From Bacillota bacterium (GTDB lineage Bacteria > Bacillota > Clostridia > Acetivibrionales > DSM-1351): DNA of 64,000 bases. The notes under the pieces are model-generated. The model saw only the letters and a list, made by a program, of their open reading frames with translations, was not told where the DNA came from and ran no database searches. Shown here piece by piece: positions 17,221-26,114 of this stretch (its first letter is position 1; each line of letters begins with the position of its first letter). The stretch spans positions 1 to 64,000 of the forward strand of contig JAEWCZ010000062.1 of assembly GCA_023390335.1 (NCBI GenBank), written 5' to 3'. A program made the position numbers and the translations under genes.

Positions 17221-18777
17221 TCAGACCTTAAGTATCCTTATATAAGTATGGGTTACCCCTTTTACAACAACCGGGTAGCTGTATGAAATATATCCGTCAC
17301 AGATCTTAATATCGGAGGATTTTGTAAATCTCTTAGTATCAGGTAAGGTTATGGCTTTCAAGTTTATTCCGTCATATAAAAAACCTTTTGTATACCCGGG
17401 CAGTATTGCACATATAGGTTCATTCGGCAAACTGTGAAGGTTAACTAATGCGTTATTTTTGTCCACAAAGCTGACATCTGCTCCCAACTTGACCATATTA
17501 ATTCCATTTCCTATATATTTTTTCACTTTGCTTTGAATAGTGAAAGTCTTTTTATTTGTATCAAACAAGTAGGATGCATCGTATACCCTAGCGTACAGCT
17601 TTCCGCCGATAATATTATAATTATGCATGTTGCCTTTCAATACTGTCGTTTTTCCAGTGTTTATATCATAAACATTTAACTTACTTATAAACATATCCGT
17701 CATACCCATTGGCTGGATACCTGATTCGTAAACCAGGTAGTTTTTGAAATAAGTAATATTAGTAGCGTCAGCACTTAAATAAGTACTTTTTCCCTTGCTG
17801 TCCACATAGGTTAGATCTGTTAACCACTCCTGTTGAGCACCTTTACCAATATTGTAAAGCAGTGAAATACTTTTGTTATCCGGGCCGAACATCATGCCAT
17901 GGAATGGCTTTGACATGTTAAAGCTCTTGAATCTACCAGATTTGAGGTCTATAACTACATAACTTGCAGGTGAATTTATAATATAAATTGCATTACCTGA
18001 TATATTAAAACCATATTGCTTGAAAGAGTATGTATTGTTGCTTATATCATCATCAATTTTCTGGTATGAACATACCTTTATCAGACTTTTATCTGGTTTC
18101 TGCCAATAGACTGAATCATCCTTTATATAAAGAAATCCGTATTTTCCAGACTTAAGTATATAATCGCCAACACCGTCTATATTTTGATATTCCGAAAGAG
18201 ACAGGGTTTTGGGATTGAAAATATAATTCTTCCCACCTATTTCACAGCTCAATTCTACCAGATCATCGCAAAAATATTCGTGTATATCCTTAACATTAGT
18301 CAGAGAAAAATTCCTATCGAAATCATAAATTGCATCTCCAAATATAAAAACAGAATTATTGCAAACATGGCCCCTACTTGACTCCCAGCCAATTTTAGTT
18401 GCAAGCACCTGCTTTTTCGCGGTTTTGACGTCGTAAACAAGCCTGTCCCATACATTTTTACCGCCACTATCCACACCACCAAGAGTGTGCACAACAAAAT
18501 AGTTTTCGCCAAGGATGGGTAGTCCGACGCATTTGTCAATGGCTATATTACATTTCTGCTTCATAGTTCTAGCATCAAAATACCTTATAACCATCCCATC
18601 AGTATCATTATCCTCAACATATATAAGTGAATTATTAATTTTTACAAGATCGTCAATAAAACCCTGCCCTTTACTTTTCTCAAAGGTAGCACTGTTGCCG
18701 GCGGCACTCACATATGTAGGAATAGTACACAAAAAGATCAAACACATTATAAACAGTTTTATAGCTATTTTTCTCAT
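17221..18777 (-). CDS. Secreted propeller-like protein, function unknown
   Basis: 518 residues. Signal peptide about 26 residues ending VSAA. The rest is a long run of beta-strand segments of 40-50 residues with patterns like IYVEDNDTDGMVIRYFDARTM, YDVKTAKK, VIDLKSGRFKSFN and YDINTGKTTVLKG. This is typical of periplasmic/extracellular beta-propellers of the TolB/YVTN kind. No catalytic motif or surface anchor is seen. Its 3' side is a rubrerythrin-tail unit. Similar in style to the lipoproteins at 20176-21387 and 46191-47264. Confidence 0.8.
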   Translation of the reverse strand: MRKIAIKLFIMCLIFLCTIPTYVSAAGNSATFEKSKGQGFIDDLVKINNSLIYVEDNDTDGMVIRYFDARTMKQKCNIAIDKCVGLPILGENYFVVHTLGGVDSGGKNVWDRLVYDVKTAKKQVLATKIGWESSRGHVCNNSVFIFGDAIYDFDRNFSLTNVKDIHEYFCDDLVELSCEIGGKNYIFNPKTLSLSEYQNIDGVGDYILKSGKYGFLYIKDDSVYWQKPDKSLIKVCSYQKIDDDISNNTYSFKQYGFNISGNAIYIINSPASYVVIDLKSGRFKSFNMSKPFHGMMFGPDNKSISLLYNIGKGAQQEWLTDLTYVDSKGKSTYLSADATNITYFKNYLVYESGIQPMGMTDMFISKLNVYDINTGKTTVLKGNMHNYNIIGGKLYARVYDASYLFDTNKKTFTIQSKVKKYIGNGINMVKLGADVSFVDKNNALVNLHSLPNEPICAILPGYTKGFLYDGINLKAITLPDTKRFTKSSDIKICDGYISYSYPVVVKGVTHTYIRILKV

Positions 18778-18898
18778 AATATCCCCTTATTTTAACCGTA
18801 AATCATATATTAAACATTTTAACATAATACACATCATTAACCAGTTACGTAAGTATTACGTTTTGTATATATTTATACACAATTTCGATTGTTCTTCA

Positions 18899-19192
18899 TT
18901 ACAAATCCAATTCTCTTTTTATCAATTCTAATGCAATATGAAAGGCCCTAATCCGACGTATGGACAGTGTGTGTTGGGGAGTGCCTTCTCTAAACTTAGG
19001 CTCCACCTCCTCAATCTTTTGAATAAATGATGGTATGGTTTGCACAGCTTCCTCCAACTCTTCTTTTGAGTAATTATTTGAAAAATCCTTCTCTAATGCT
19101 CTTGCTATCAATGAAGATGCTATATAAAATACTTTGAGATTTCGAGAAACCATCGCTATCTGCGAAGTGCGAGGAGGTTGCTTCTGTGACAA
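18899..19192 (-). CDS. Small helical protein, unknown
   Basis: 97 residues from a TTG (19192) with only a weak RBS; a Met at residue 14 is an alternative. The sequence is helical and charged (SLIARALEKDFSNNYSKEEL, IRRIRAFHIALELIKREL). No family is recognised. Confidence 0.5.
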   Translation of the reverse strand: MSQKQPPRTSQIAMVSRNLKVFYIASSLIARALEKDFSNNYSKEELEEAVQTIPSFIQKIEEVEPKFREGTPQHTLSIRRIRAFHIALELIKRELDL

Positions 19193-19448
19193 CGTTTCTA
19201 TTACTTTCTCATTTTTGCGTATGGTTAAACCAGATGAACCGTATACAAATTAAAAGTATTTCTGCACTTTATAAACTCTGCCAGCAGCTTGAAACTAATC
19301 TTTTCCAGCTATGAGAAATAGCTCTAATGGATTTAAAGGAAAATGTTAATGAATAGAACTTATGGAAGCTGGACAGGTTGTCAAGAGATTATACACAGCA
19401 GAGGTGTGAATGGTCTGAGCTGTGTGCTATGGGAGTCAAAATTGAAGT

Positions 19449-19769
19449 TTAAATAGACGGTCCTATCATTACTAAGAAAATAAAAAAGCTCGGTCCAATA
19501 TAATCAATTAATTCGAGCTTATATTCTTTATCTAACCAAGAGCTTAAATAGGGATTGAATATTGGAATTTGATATACATGACTTATTAGCATTCCAAATA
19601 ATATATATCCTATTAAGACTATTTGGATTATTATATCAACCCATCTCGGATATTCGTCTCCTAAAAAAACAATTAAAACTATTCCAATTAAAACTAGAAA
19701 TAATAAATACCCAATTCTCACCAATGTTTTAAATACTATTGATTCTTCATCAAGCTTAAATTTAATCAT
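19449..19769 (-). CDS. Small membrane protein
   Basis: 106 residues, GTAGGAG before the ATG. Three hydrophobic segments (about 16-37, 44-66, 90-105) make it an integral membrane protein. No family is recognised. The 256 bp between it and 18899-19192 hold nothing I can identify. Confidence 0.65.
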   Translation of the reverse strand: MIKFKLDEESIVFKTLVRIGYLLFLVLIGIVLIVFLGDEYPRWVDIIIQIVLIGYILFGMLISHVYQIPIFNPYLSSWLDKEYKLELIDYIGPSFFIFLVMIGPSI

Positions 19770-19917
19770 AAAAACTCCTACCCCAACTCATTAATTACAA
19801 TAAATTCCATATTTTCAATTATTCAAAGTCAAGTTTAACTCTTTAACATTAGCAGAAAAAGCTTATATACTTCTCTTGTTAACTACTTTCTGTATCTGCA
19901 CAGAAACCGTTATTCCA

Positions 19918-20130
19918 CAAAAAATACAACTCCCATAACCGAGAATTGTATTTTTTCATATTTATATTGTATTATTTTTTATTTAAAATATCTGTTCAGC
20001 AAGCCTTTAAATCCTGCACCATGCCTTGCTTCTACTTCAAATTTGTAATCCGTGTAAAATCAGCATTTCAACTGTTATCTTTCTCAAATTGTTATAAATT
20101 TCCCACGGATTTCCCACAAAAAATATTATC
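19918..20130 (-). repeat. Rubrerythrin-tail unit, copy 2
   Basis: Hairpin (about 19920-19956), then on the minus strand the codons for VEARHGAGFKGLLNRYFK plus stop. Before that is a segment of about 100 bp (20032-20130) shared with copies 3 and 4 but not with the parent rubrerythrin gene; its frame ends VEMLILHGLQI and stop. It lies just 3' of the lipoprotein gene 20176-21387. Confidence 0.8.
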
Positions 20131-20175
20131 CCTCAAATAGCGAGAATAGTTCCAGTTATATCTTTAAAAGCCAAT

Positions 20176-21387
20176 TTATTTTAATACTGCATATTTATGT
20201 ACAGAGTTTTTATTATCAGCTTCATACCAAAAAAGTACATTATTATATATTCCTATACAACCGACAGTATCGTCATTACCAACTTTTTGGTCTAAATTAT
20301 ACATTTTTTTACTTTTACAATTATAGACCACTATTTTTGCCCTAATATTGTCTTGCCAAATTAAATATGTTCCATTAATAGATGGCATTAGCATTTCAAC
20401 GTATTTTTCATCTTTATAATCATAGCTTTTTGGTGAAACTACAGTGTGCCAACCATCCTTTTTATTTAAATCATATAAGACGATACTAGAATAGGTGTTC
20501 TGACCGTTTGACTTTACCCTGGCTGCAATAAAGTTGCCATATATATACGGCCACAAAATATCTTTACCTGTTGTAATCAATTGCTTTTCCTTATTATCAA
20601 TGTTATAAATATATGTACTTCCCTTTTCAGACCAATCATCACTACATTTTGATTCGCTCCATGATATTAGGTTATTGTATATCTTAGGATGACTATAAAA
20701 CCCATCAGAATAATCCTTATTTGAATCAATAATTTCTACACTTTTTTTGGATAAATCATACATTTTTATTACTGCACATGTTGTATTATCCAATTTATCG
20801 TAAGACTCATATACAACCTTATTACCAAATAATGAAAACTCATAAGGTTCAACTTTGACATATACTGCACTCGGATCTACTTTTATGCCTTTATCTTTAT
20901 CAAACTGAATAATTTCACCTGTTTTCAAGTTTCTTGCATAAGCACGCCAGTTTATATCATACAAAGTATCAGTTTCAACTTTCACATCATCTTCTACCCA
21001 AACAATCCATTCATCATTAACCGCTACCGTGTTTATATATTTTTTAGGACTTACCGTTGAAGATACAACCGATTTGTTTTTTTTATCAACATTATACAAA
21101 TAAACATTCTTGTTATCTTTATCACAACAGTAAAAGTTTTTTTCATCACGGGCTCCCACAATTCTTAAATTACAAGGCACCGATCCTGTTGCTAATACGA
21201 CTTCAGCTTTATCTCCCCATTGTATTTGGGTCAAATCATCTTTTTCTTTATTCATAGTATATTGGCTTTTCTTAGCATCGTTGGTATGGAAGCTTGATAC
21301 ATTTGCCTCGCTCTTCTTATTAAAACAACCTGTACTGGAAATAATAAAACACAGTAGCATAAATAAAACTAAAATTTTTCTTTTCAT
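20176..21387 (-). CDS. Propeller-like lipoprotein
   Basis: 403 residues. Lipobox STGC after a 20-residue signal. It has blades with the pattern NLKTGEIIQF, YDLSKKSVEI, YNIDNKEKQLIT, YDLNKKDGWHTVV and YNCKSKKMYNL, as in TolB-like propellers. It should be attached to the outer face of the membrane. AAAGG precedes the ATG. Rubrerythrin-tail units flank it on both sides (19918-20130 and 21488-21608). The ligand is unknown. Confidence 0.8.
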   Translation of the reverse strand: MKRKILVLFMLLCFIISSTGCFNKKSEANVSSFHTNDAKKSQYTMNKEKDDLTQIQWGDKAEVVLATGSVPCNLRIVGARDEKNFYCCDKDNKNVYLYNVDKKNKSVVSSTVSPKKYINTVAVNDEWIVWVEDDVKVETDTLYDINWRAYARNLKTGEIIQFDKDKGIKVDPSAVYVKVEPYEFSLFGNKVVYESYDKLDNTTCAVIKMYDLSKKSVEIIDSNKDYSDGFYSHPKIYNNLISWSESKCSDDWSEKGSTYIYNIDNKEKQLITTGKDILWPYIYGNFIAARVKSNGQNTYSSIVLYDLNKKDGWHTVVSPKSYDYKDEKYVEMLMPSINGTYLIWQDNIRAKIVVYNCKSKKMYNLDQKVGNDDTVGCIGIYNNVLFWYEADNKNSVHKYAVLK

Positions 21388-21487
21388 TTAATTGAGCCTT
21401 TCAAAGTTTTGAAATTGATCCGGTTTAATAAGCATAATTTGTTGGCTTTAATTGCAAATTATGCTATTCGCAGTAAATATTTAACAA

Positions 21488-21608
21488 TTATTAAATCCTG
21501 CTCCGTGTCTTGCTTCATAAAACTTCAAATTTGTAAGTCATTTGAAATAAGCATTTCTGCTGTTATCTTTATCAAATTGTTATGGATTTCCCACAAAAAT
21601 ATCATACC
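21488..21608 (-). repeat. Rubrerythrin-tail unit, copy 3 (truncated)
   Basis: Minus-strand frame keeps EARHGAGF and then breaks; the hairpin side is lost. The segment shared with copies 2 and 4 is intact and ends AEMLISNDLQI and stop. Confidence 0.75.
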
Positions 21609-21621
21609 ACAAACGATACTA

Positions 21622-21893
21622 TTAGACCTCTTCTGTTTCAATCAATCTATAAATCGGTGCTAATACTAAAGAGTTAGATCCAAAAAGTGAAGGTCTATTA
21701 GCAATTATATCTATAGCCAGAGCTTTATCAAACAACTTCTTGAAATCCGAATCACTACCTCCATTGCCTTGTAAGTAGGTTTCTTTAACATCCTCAACAG
21801 TGCGTACTGTTAATGGTCAATAGCTCTCCATTCTATTTACGATGATAAAATCACCGCCAATTATTGCAGAGACTTTGCCACTCTTGGTTTTGT
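21622..21893 (-). pseudogene. Degenerate reading frame next to the integrase relic
   Basis: One minus-strand frame is open from the integrase end down to a stop at 21622 except for one internal TGA. It reads VLDKTKSGKVSAIIGGDFI ... TGA ... PLTVRTVEDVKETYLQ ... PIYRLIETEEV. It looks like a decayed gene from a mobile element. The family is not recognised. Confidence 0.45.
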
Positions 21894-22267
21894 CTAATAC
21901 CTTCTCTGTATTTCTATGTATGTGTTTCTGAGTAAACCTTGCCTGAAATTTAAGTCCTCCAAGTGGTCAAATAAAACATCTGGTATATCTTTTACACGAG
22001 AACTACTTAAAGTCCTCACCGGTACTAAACAGAAACAGCCGTCTTGATACAGCATCTGCTTATTCACCGTAATAGTTTTAGCATCAAAATCCGCATCTTT
22101 CCAAGTAAGTGCGAAGGTTTCCGCAATTCTCGTGCCAAGGTAGAACCCGAGCATATAAGCTGTATAACAATTTCCACCCTTAACATTATTCTATATGCTT
22201 GACCTCTACTTAGGTCTACTGGTTTATCCTTTGCGACCTTTCCTACCTGTAATAATAATAAATCCAT
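21894..22267 (-). pseudogene. Frameshifted N-terminal part of an integrase-like recombinase
   Basis: Starts at an ATG (22267) with GGAGGTGACC upstream. After about 25 codons (VDLSRGQAYR) the frame shifts, and the other frame continues GGNCYTAYMLGFYLGTRIAE, which carries the first catalytic Arg of tyrosine recombinases, then LTWKDADFD and ITVNKQM. The second Arg box and Tyr are missing. A relic of an integrated element. The missing half resembles the plus-strand fragment at 4504-4791. Confidence 0.7.
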
Positions 22268-22289
22268 CTGCGGTCACCTCCAAATAAAA

Positions 22290-22430
22290 CTAAGTAGTTG
22301 TAGGTTCTAAATCTTTATTTGTCACTTGCTCAAGACCAAGCTCTGCTGCCATCTTTTCAAAATAGTCTCTATCACTTAACTTTGGTTGTTCTTTAAGCAC
22401 AACTTTTTCATCTTCTTCAATCATGTGCAT
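22290..22430 (-). CDS. Small acidic protein from the mobile-element relic
   Basis: 46 codons from ATG (22430): MHMIEEDEKVVLKEQPKLSD and on to LEPTTT. It ends just before the RBS of the integrase relic. Position and size suit an excisionase-like or accessory gene of an integrative element, but no family is recognised. Confidence 0.4.
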   Translation of the reverse strand: MHMIEEDEKVVLKEQPKLSDRDYFEKMAAELGLEQVTNKDLEPTTT

Positions 22431-22550
22431 ATTTTTTAATACAGATATGCTAAGAGATTTAAAGAGGAAGTATAGACATGTAAAGGCAACCTTTTACAAG
22501 TATGCTAAGGAGGATTATTTAAGGAGGACTTACTATAAAGTAAGTCCTTG

Positions 22551-22653
22551 ATACACTTTTTCTGAATATTATGAAATGTGCTAACTGTGGTGGAGGGAGC
22601 ATCTTAACCAGGGCAAAGTAAATCTGGTGCAGTCGATATGCGTAAAAATATAC
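22551..22653 (+). repeat. Direct repeat, copy B (copy A at 2651-2755)
   Basis: Same orientation as copy A, 19.9 kb away, with about one difference in ten bases. It includes a 16-codon frame MKCANCGGGSILTRAK followed by a stop. Confidence 0.7.
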
Positions 22654-22656
22654 CAC

Positions 22657-22737
22657 ATGACTGAGCAAGTTTCCATAATGCTGCCTATTGTTATCTCATT
22701 AGTAGTTGGTGAACATTATAAGAAAAAGCTAACTTAA
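22657..22737 (+). pseudogene. Short C-terminal remnant resembling a ClC-type channel end
   Basis: 26 codons, MTEQVSIMLPIVISLVVGEH, then a basic tail and stop. The pattern Met-Thr ... LLP-hydrophobic recalls the last helix of ClC chloride channels. Too short to be sure; it is attached to repeat copy B. Confidence 0.25.
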
Positions 22738-22791
22738 ATAATTAAATTACTACTGCATCATAAGAAATCTTCGCTCGAAGCATTTCAGTTT

Positions 22792-23664
22792 TTACTCTTC
22801 GGATACCCCATAACCCTCAGGTGCAGGGATACCTTTTTCAGCAGCTCGGCTAACTGTTTCCCATTCCTCCCAAGTAATTATTCGTTCTGTTAATGTGTTT
22901 ATAGCTAAATCGTAGACCACGCTGCCAAGGATAAGCCTAAGAGGAGGATTGTCACTATTTACTAATTTCATAAGAGCTTCTGCAGCCAATGAAGGGTCGC
23001 TATCTACAGAACCTTCTGAGTACTGCTTAGCCAATTCTTCACGCAGCGTTCCGTATGAGTCTAATGGATTGCTGTAACCCATTGAGGTATATAAGTCTGT
23101 CCAGTACCCGCCAGGTTCTACTATAGTGAGTTTTATGCCAAAGTGAGCTGCTTCTTTTGCTAAAGCTTCGCTCATTCCTTCTATAGCAAATTTACTTGCA
23201 CTATAAATACCACTCATAGGACCTGAGATAATTCCACCGATACTAGAAATTTGTATTATATGTCCAGAGCCTTGAGAACGTAAATAAGGCATTACTGCCT
23301 GGCATACCCAAAGAGCTCCAAAAAAGTTTGTTTCCATCAGGTTTCTAGCATCAGATTCGCTTAGTTCTTCAATCATACCTAAAGTCATTATGCCCGCATT
23401 GTTAACAACAACATCAAGCTTCCCAAAATGTTGGACTGCTGCTTCAACCGTGGAAAAAACAGCTTTTCTATCTGTGATATCTAGTTTTAATGGCAATAAA
23501 GTATCTTGATACTCTTCTTTTAGCTTTTCCAATTTGTCGATAGTTCTTGCGACTGCTACAACCTTATCCCCAGCTTTCAGAGCAGAAAGGGTGAACGCAT
23601 ATCCAAGACCTTTACTTGCTCCTGTAATAAACCATATTCTTTTATTTTCATTATTATATGTCAT
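22792..23664 (-). CDS. Short-chain dehydrogenase/reductase
   Basis: 290 residues, AAGGAG before the ATG. Cofactor loop TGASKGLG (about 14-21), NNAG motif (VVNNAGI) and catalytic Ser/Tyr/Lys in SGPMSGIYSASKFA. Classical SDR fold with a C-terminal extension (LILGSVVYDLAINTL) like the oxidoreductases often paired with TetR/MerR regulators. Reduces or oxidises an unknown carbonyl/alcohol with NAD(P). Isolated in the accessory region between mobile relics. Confidence 0.9.
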   Translation of the reverse strand: MTYNNENKRIWFITGASKGLGYAFTLSALKAGDKVVAVARTIDKLEKLKEEYQDTLLPLKLDITDRKAVFSTVEAAVQHFGKLDVVVNNAGIMTLGMIEELSESDARNLMETNFFGALWVCQAVMPYLRSQGSGHIIQISSIGGIISGPMSGIYSASKFAIEGMSEALAKEAAHFGIKLTIVEPGGYWTDLYTSMGYSNPLDSYGTLREELAKQYSEGSVDSDPSLAAEALMKLVNSDNPPLRLILGSVVYDLAINTLTERIITWEEWETVSRAAEKGIPAPEGYGVSEE

Positions 23665-23771
23665 AATATCTAATCTCCTTTGCTATTAAATACTTGTTCG
23701 AAATTGAAATTAACATTTTTAATGTCAAACTTTTTAACGCATTTTTTGCACCTCATTTACATATTAAATAC

Positions 23772-23797
23772 AAAAAGCACAGGCTAGCTACCTGTGC
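23772..23797 (-). terminator. Terminator-like hairpin
   Basis: Perfect 7-bp stem (GCACAGG at 23777-23783 with 23791-23797) followed by five Ts on the minus strand. No intact gene ends here. Confidence 0.55.
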
Positions 23798-24057
23798 ATT
23801 AAGTAAACGGAAGAAGATGACAAAAATCACAGGAATTCCTTATTCTGCAATAGCAAAAAAGTTATCCTTGTTGATTTAGCCTATTAATCACATAACATAA
23901 CAAAATACTTCTCACTAATCTAAGAACTTAAGTATAAAATATATCCCACTTATAAGCTTACACAAGCAAAAATAAAGAAATGAAACCTTAAATTCATCTT
24001 GATTAAGAAAATTTTATTTGTTTTTCATTAAGTACCATTCTATCTTTAAACAAACAC

Positions 24058-24082
24058 AAAAAGGATAGATTTGTCTCTATCC
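24058..24082 (-). terminator. Terminator-like hairpin
   Basis: Perfect 6-bp stem (GGATAG at 24063-24068 with 24077-24082) followed by five Ts on the minus strand. No gene is visible upstream of it. Confidence 0.5.
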
Positions 24083-24772
24083 CTAAACGCATTACATAAA
24101 CTCCGTTAATAAGGGTTCTTAAAAATAGATAGACTAATCCCGATTACCCTACACATAGGTAGAGCCTTTAAGTACTATTTAATTAGTTACATAAAGCATA
24201 TAATCGAGATGAAATCCACATTTTTAAGCATCCCTCCATTCATTAAAATCAAATATAGAGTATCATACGAATTAAACTTTTTCAATATCTTTTTATAAAA
24301 TATTAACTAAAAGTTCTTTACAAACTAAATACATTAAGTGATATCAACACCAATTTTTCCACTTTTGTTTCTTATTCTAATTCATGGTCTCTTACAGCAC
24401 TAATTTGATGTATGTATATAATATATAAACTCTATTGTTATAATTAGTACATAATATTCTTATACAGAGACTAAATTAAATATAAAACCACGGACTTATA
24501 ACAGGCACGGTTCAGTTTCGATGGATACAAAGAACTAAAAGACCACCGATAAAACCTCTATATGCTAAGAGTAATTAGCCTCTAAACCTTTCTTTATAGT
24601 GGTTTCCGATGAAATGCTGTGTATAACATACTGTGTATGAGGTGCTGGCCGATAAAAATAAACTGTGCGTACCCAGTATCGGGCACAGATACTTAACCAA
24701 AATCCACTTCCCGCCATCATAGTAAAGTCGGCCTACTACAAATAGTATTATGTGTTTAATGACAGATAAAAT

Positions 24773-24799
24773 CCCTTGCAAACACCAAGTTTACAAGGG
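24773..24799 (-). terminator. Terminator of rubrerythrin-tail copy 4
   Basis: 11-bp stem with one wobble (24773-24783 with 24789-24799), 5-nt loop, 15 bp after the stop of the tail fragment. Unlike the hairpins of copies 1 and 2 in sequence. Confidence 0.65.
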
Positions 24800-24813
24800 G
24801 GGTATGTTAGATA

Positions 24814-24960
24814 TTATTTAATGCCAAAGTACCTCTCCAAAAGTCCTTTAAACCCTGCTCCATGTCTTGCTTCTACATGAAACTTCAAATTTGTAAGTCC
24901 TGTAAAATCAGCGTTTCAGCAGTTTTCTATCTGTAAGTATTATTATTTTCCCACATCAGG
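24814..24960 (-). repeat. Rubrerythrin-tail unit, copy 4
   Basis: Minus strand codes HVEARHGAGFKGLLERYFGI, Lys and stop, a more diverged rubrerythrin end. It is preceded by the same upstream segment as copies 2 and 3, ending LILQDLQI and stop. No gene body. Confidence 0.75.
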
Positions 24961-25017
24961 TCATATGAAATTTTCAGCATTAGCTCTTTCAAGGTTATTC
25001 GTTAACATTAAATTTTC

Positions 25018-25440
25018 TCATTTCCTCTCCACTGAAAAGATATGATGAGTTTTTGTCACCACAAACCGGTTGGAAAAACTACCATTTACAGGCAGTCCCA
25101 TCATTTGCTGAAACGCTATCACAGATTGTACGGTTTCGCTTCCAAAAATACCATCCTGAGTCAGTTGGGGAATATTGGGGTAAAACTCACTGATAAAGCT
25201 TAGGATATATTGTAGTATGATCACATCCATTCCACTCGAACCCACCCTAAGAATTGAATTGGGTGGGACTGTTCCAATCCCCAATGCTGTACCCTCTCTA
25301 GCCAGACTTGCCAGCTTTGCTACTGCGACGTAAATAAACGAGATCTTATTCCACGTTGCCATATCAACGACACCATCGCTAGTAAGATTAAATATGCTCT
25401 GGAATTTCGATACCGCCGCCTGTGTACTGCTGCCAAACAC
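25018..25440 (-). pseudogene. Truncated peptidoglycan-binding-domain protein
   Basis: Open part has 140 codons. Two PG_binding_1 repeats: FGSSTQAAVSKFQSIFNLTS ... DGVVDMATW and FGSETVQSVIAFQQMMGLPV. The coding similarity continues a little upstream (QPEHPEQPG, to about 25470) and then meets a stop and unrelated sequence, so the N-terminus is gone and no RBS is present. Originally a wall-binding or spore-cortex protein. It abuts the broken gerAB-like gene head to head. Confidence 0.7.
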
Positions 25441-25457
25441 ACCGGGCTGTTCCGGGT

Positions 25458-26114
25458 GTTCTGGTTGTAATAATTGTTTTTATATGTTTAGGAATAAAGA
25501 ATATGGACTTTAAAGAATTTTTGCCAATATTATCAGATAGTAATTTCAAAGATTTGAATATCGGGGCTATAAATCTAGTCTCGCAATACACTGAACTTTT
25601 ATTATTGGCAATGATTATTCCAAATATTAAACAAAAGCGTTAATTGACTAAAATAGTTGTATTATTCACGTCTATTACAACAGTACTTTTACTTATTATA
25701 ACCATGTCTACGCAGGCAGTTATTGGTATAAAAGCTTCAACTCAAGCTAATTACCCTTTTTTTCTATATACACGTCTTATTAATGTTTATAACTTCATTC
25801 AGCGCATTGAGTCCATAAATGTCTTAGCATGGGTAACTGTTAGTATAGGGAAATTCTCAACTTACCTATATTTCGCGACTATTGGAATTAAGCAGGTATT
25901 TAACACCAAATCCAATAAGCCGTTCATCGTTCCTCTTGCGTCTATTTTATTGTTTTTCTCTATGACACTAAGCATTAGAAAATCAGTAATACTTAATCAG
26001 GTTCTTTCTTACAAGGTATATCCTTTCATATCTCTACCTGTTCTTTTTGTTATTCCTTTGATTATGTTAGTTATATTCTTTTTTAGAAAAAAGACATTGG
26101 TTAATGCTAGCTAA
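25458..26114 (+). pseudogene. Broken spore germination permease, GerAB family
   Basis: About the last 215 codons of a roughly 365-residue GerAB/KB-type amino acid permease: FKEFLPILSDSNFKDLNIGA ... VSQYTELLLLAMIIPNI, then an in-frame TAA at 25641-25643, then the rest (FTSITTVLLLIITMSTQAVI and more helices) to 26114. The first about 150 residues are missing. GerAB proteins sit in the spore inner membrane as part of nutrient germination receptors. The 3' end overlaps the convergent helicase gene by 8 bp. Confidence 0.75.

Larger units (their letters stand above)
23665..24813. other. 1.15-kb stretch without a recognisable gene
   Basis: Very AT-rich. It holds minus-strand T-tailed hairpins at 23772-23797, 24058-24082 and 24773-24799, and a 20-codon plus-strand frame (KITGIPYSAIAKKLSLLI) that may be a helix-turn-helix scrap. 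A more GC-rich block at about 24480-24770 contains an open frame with no RBS and no family resemblance. Confidence 0.5.

Noticed and set aside
24640..24700. Group II intron 5' end (GTGCG start)
   Set aside because: Only the first few bases fit; no domain V or reverse transcriptase was seen.
24575..24781. 68-codon minus-strand frame
   Set aside because: No RBS and unusual composition; it lies in the unexplained block and looks like chance.
17095..24960. Integron-type cassette array with attC sites
   Set aside because: Recurring units between same-strand genes look suggestive, but they code for a rubrerythrin tail and a terminator, lack attC core sites, and no integron integrase is present.
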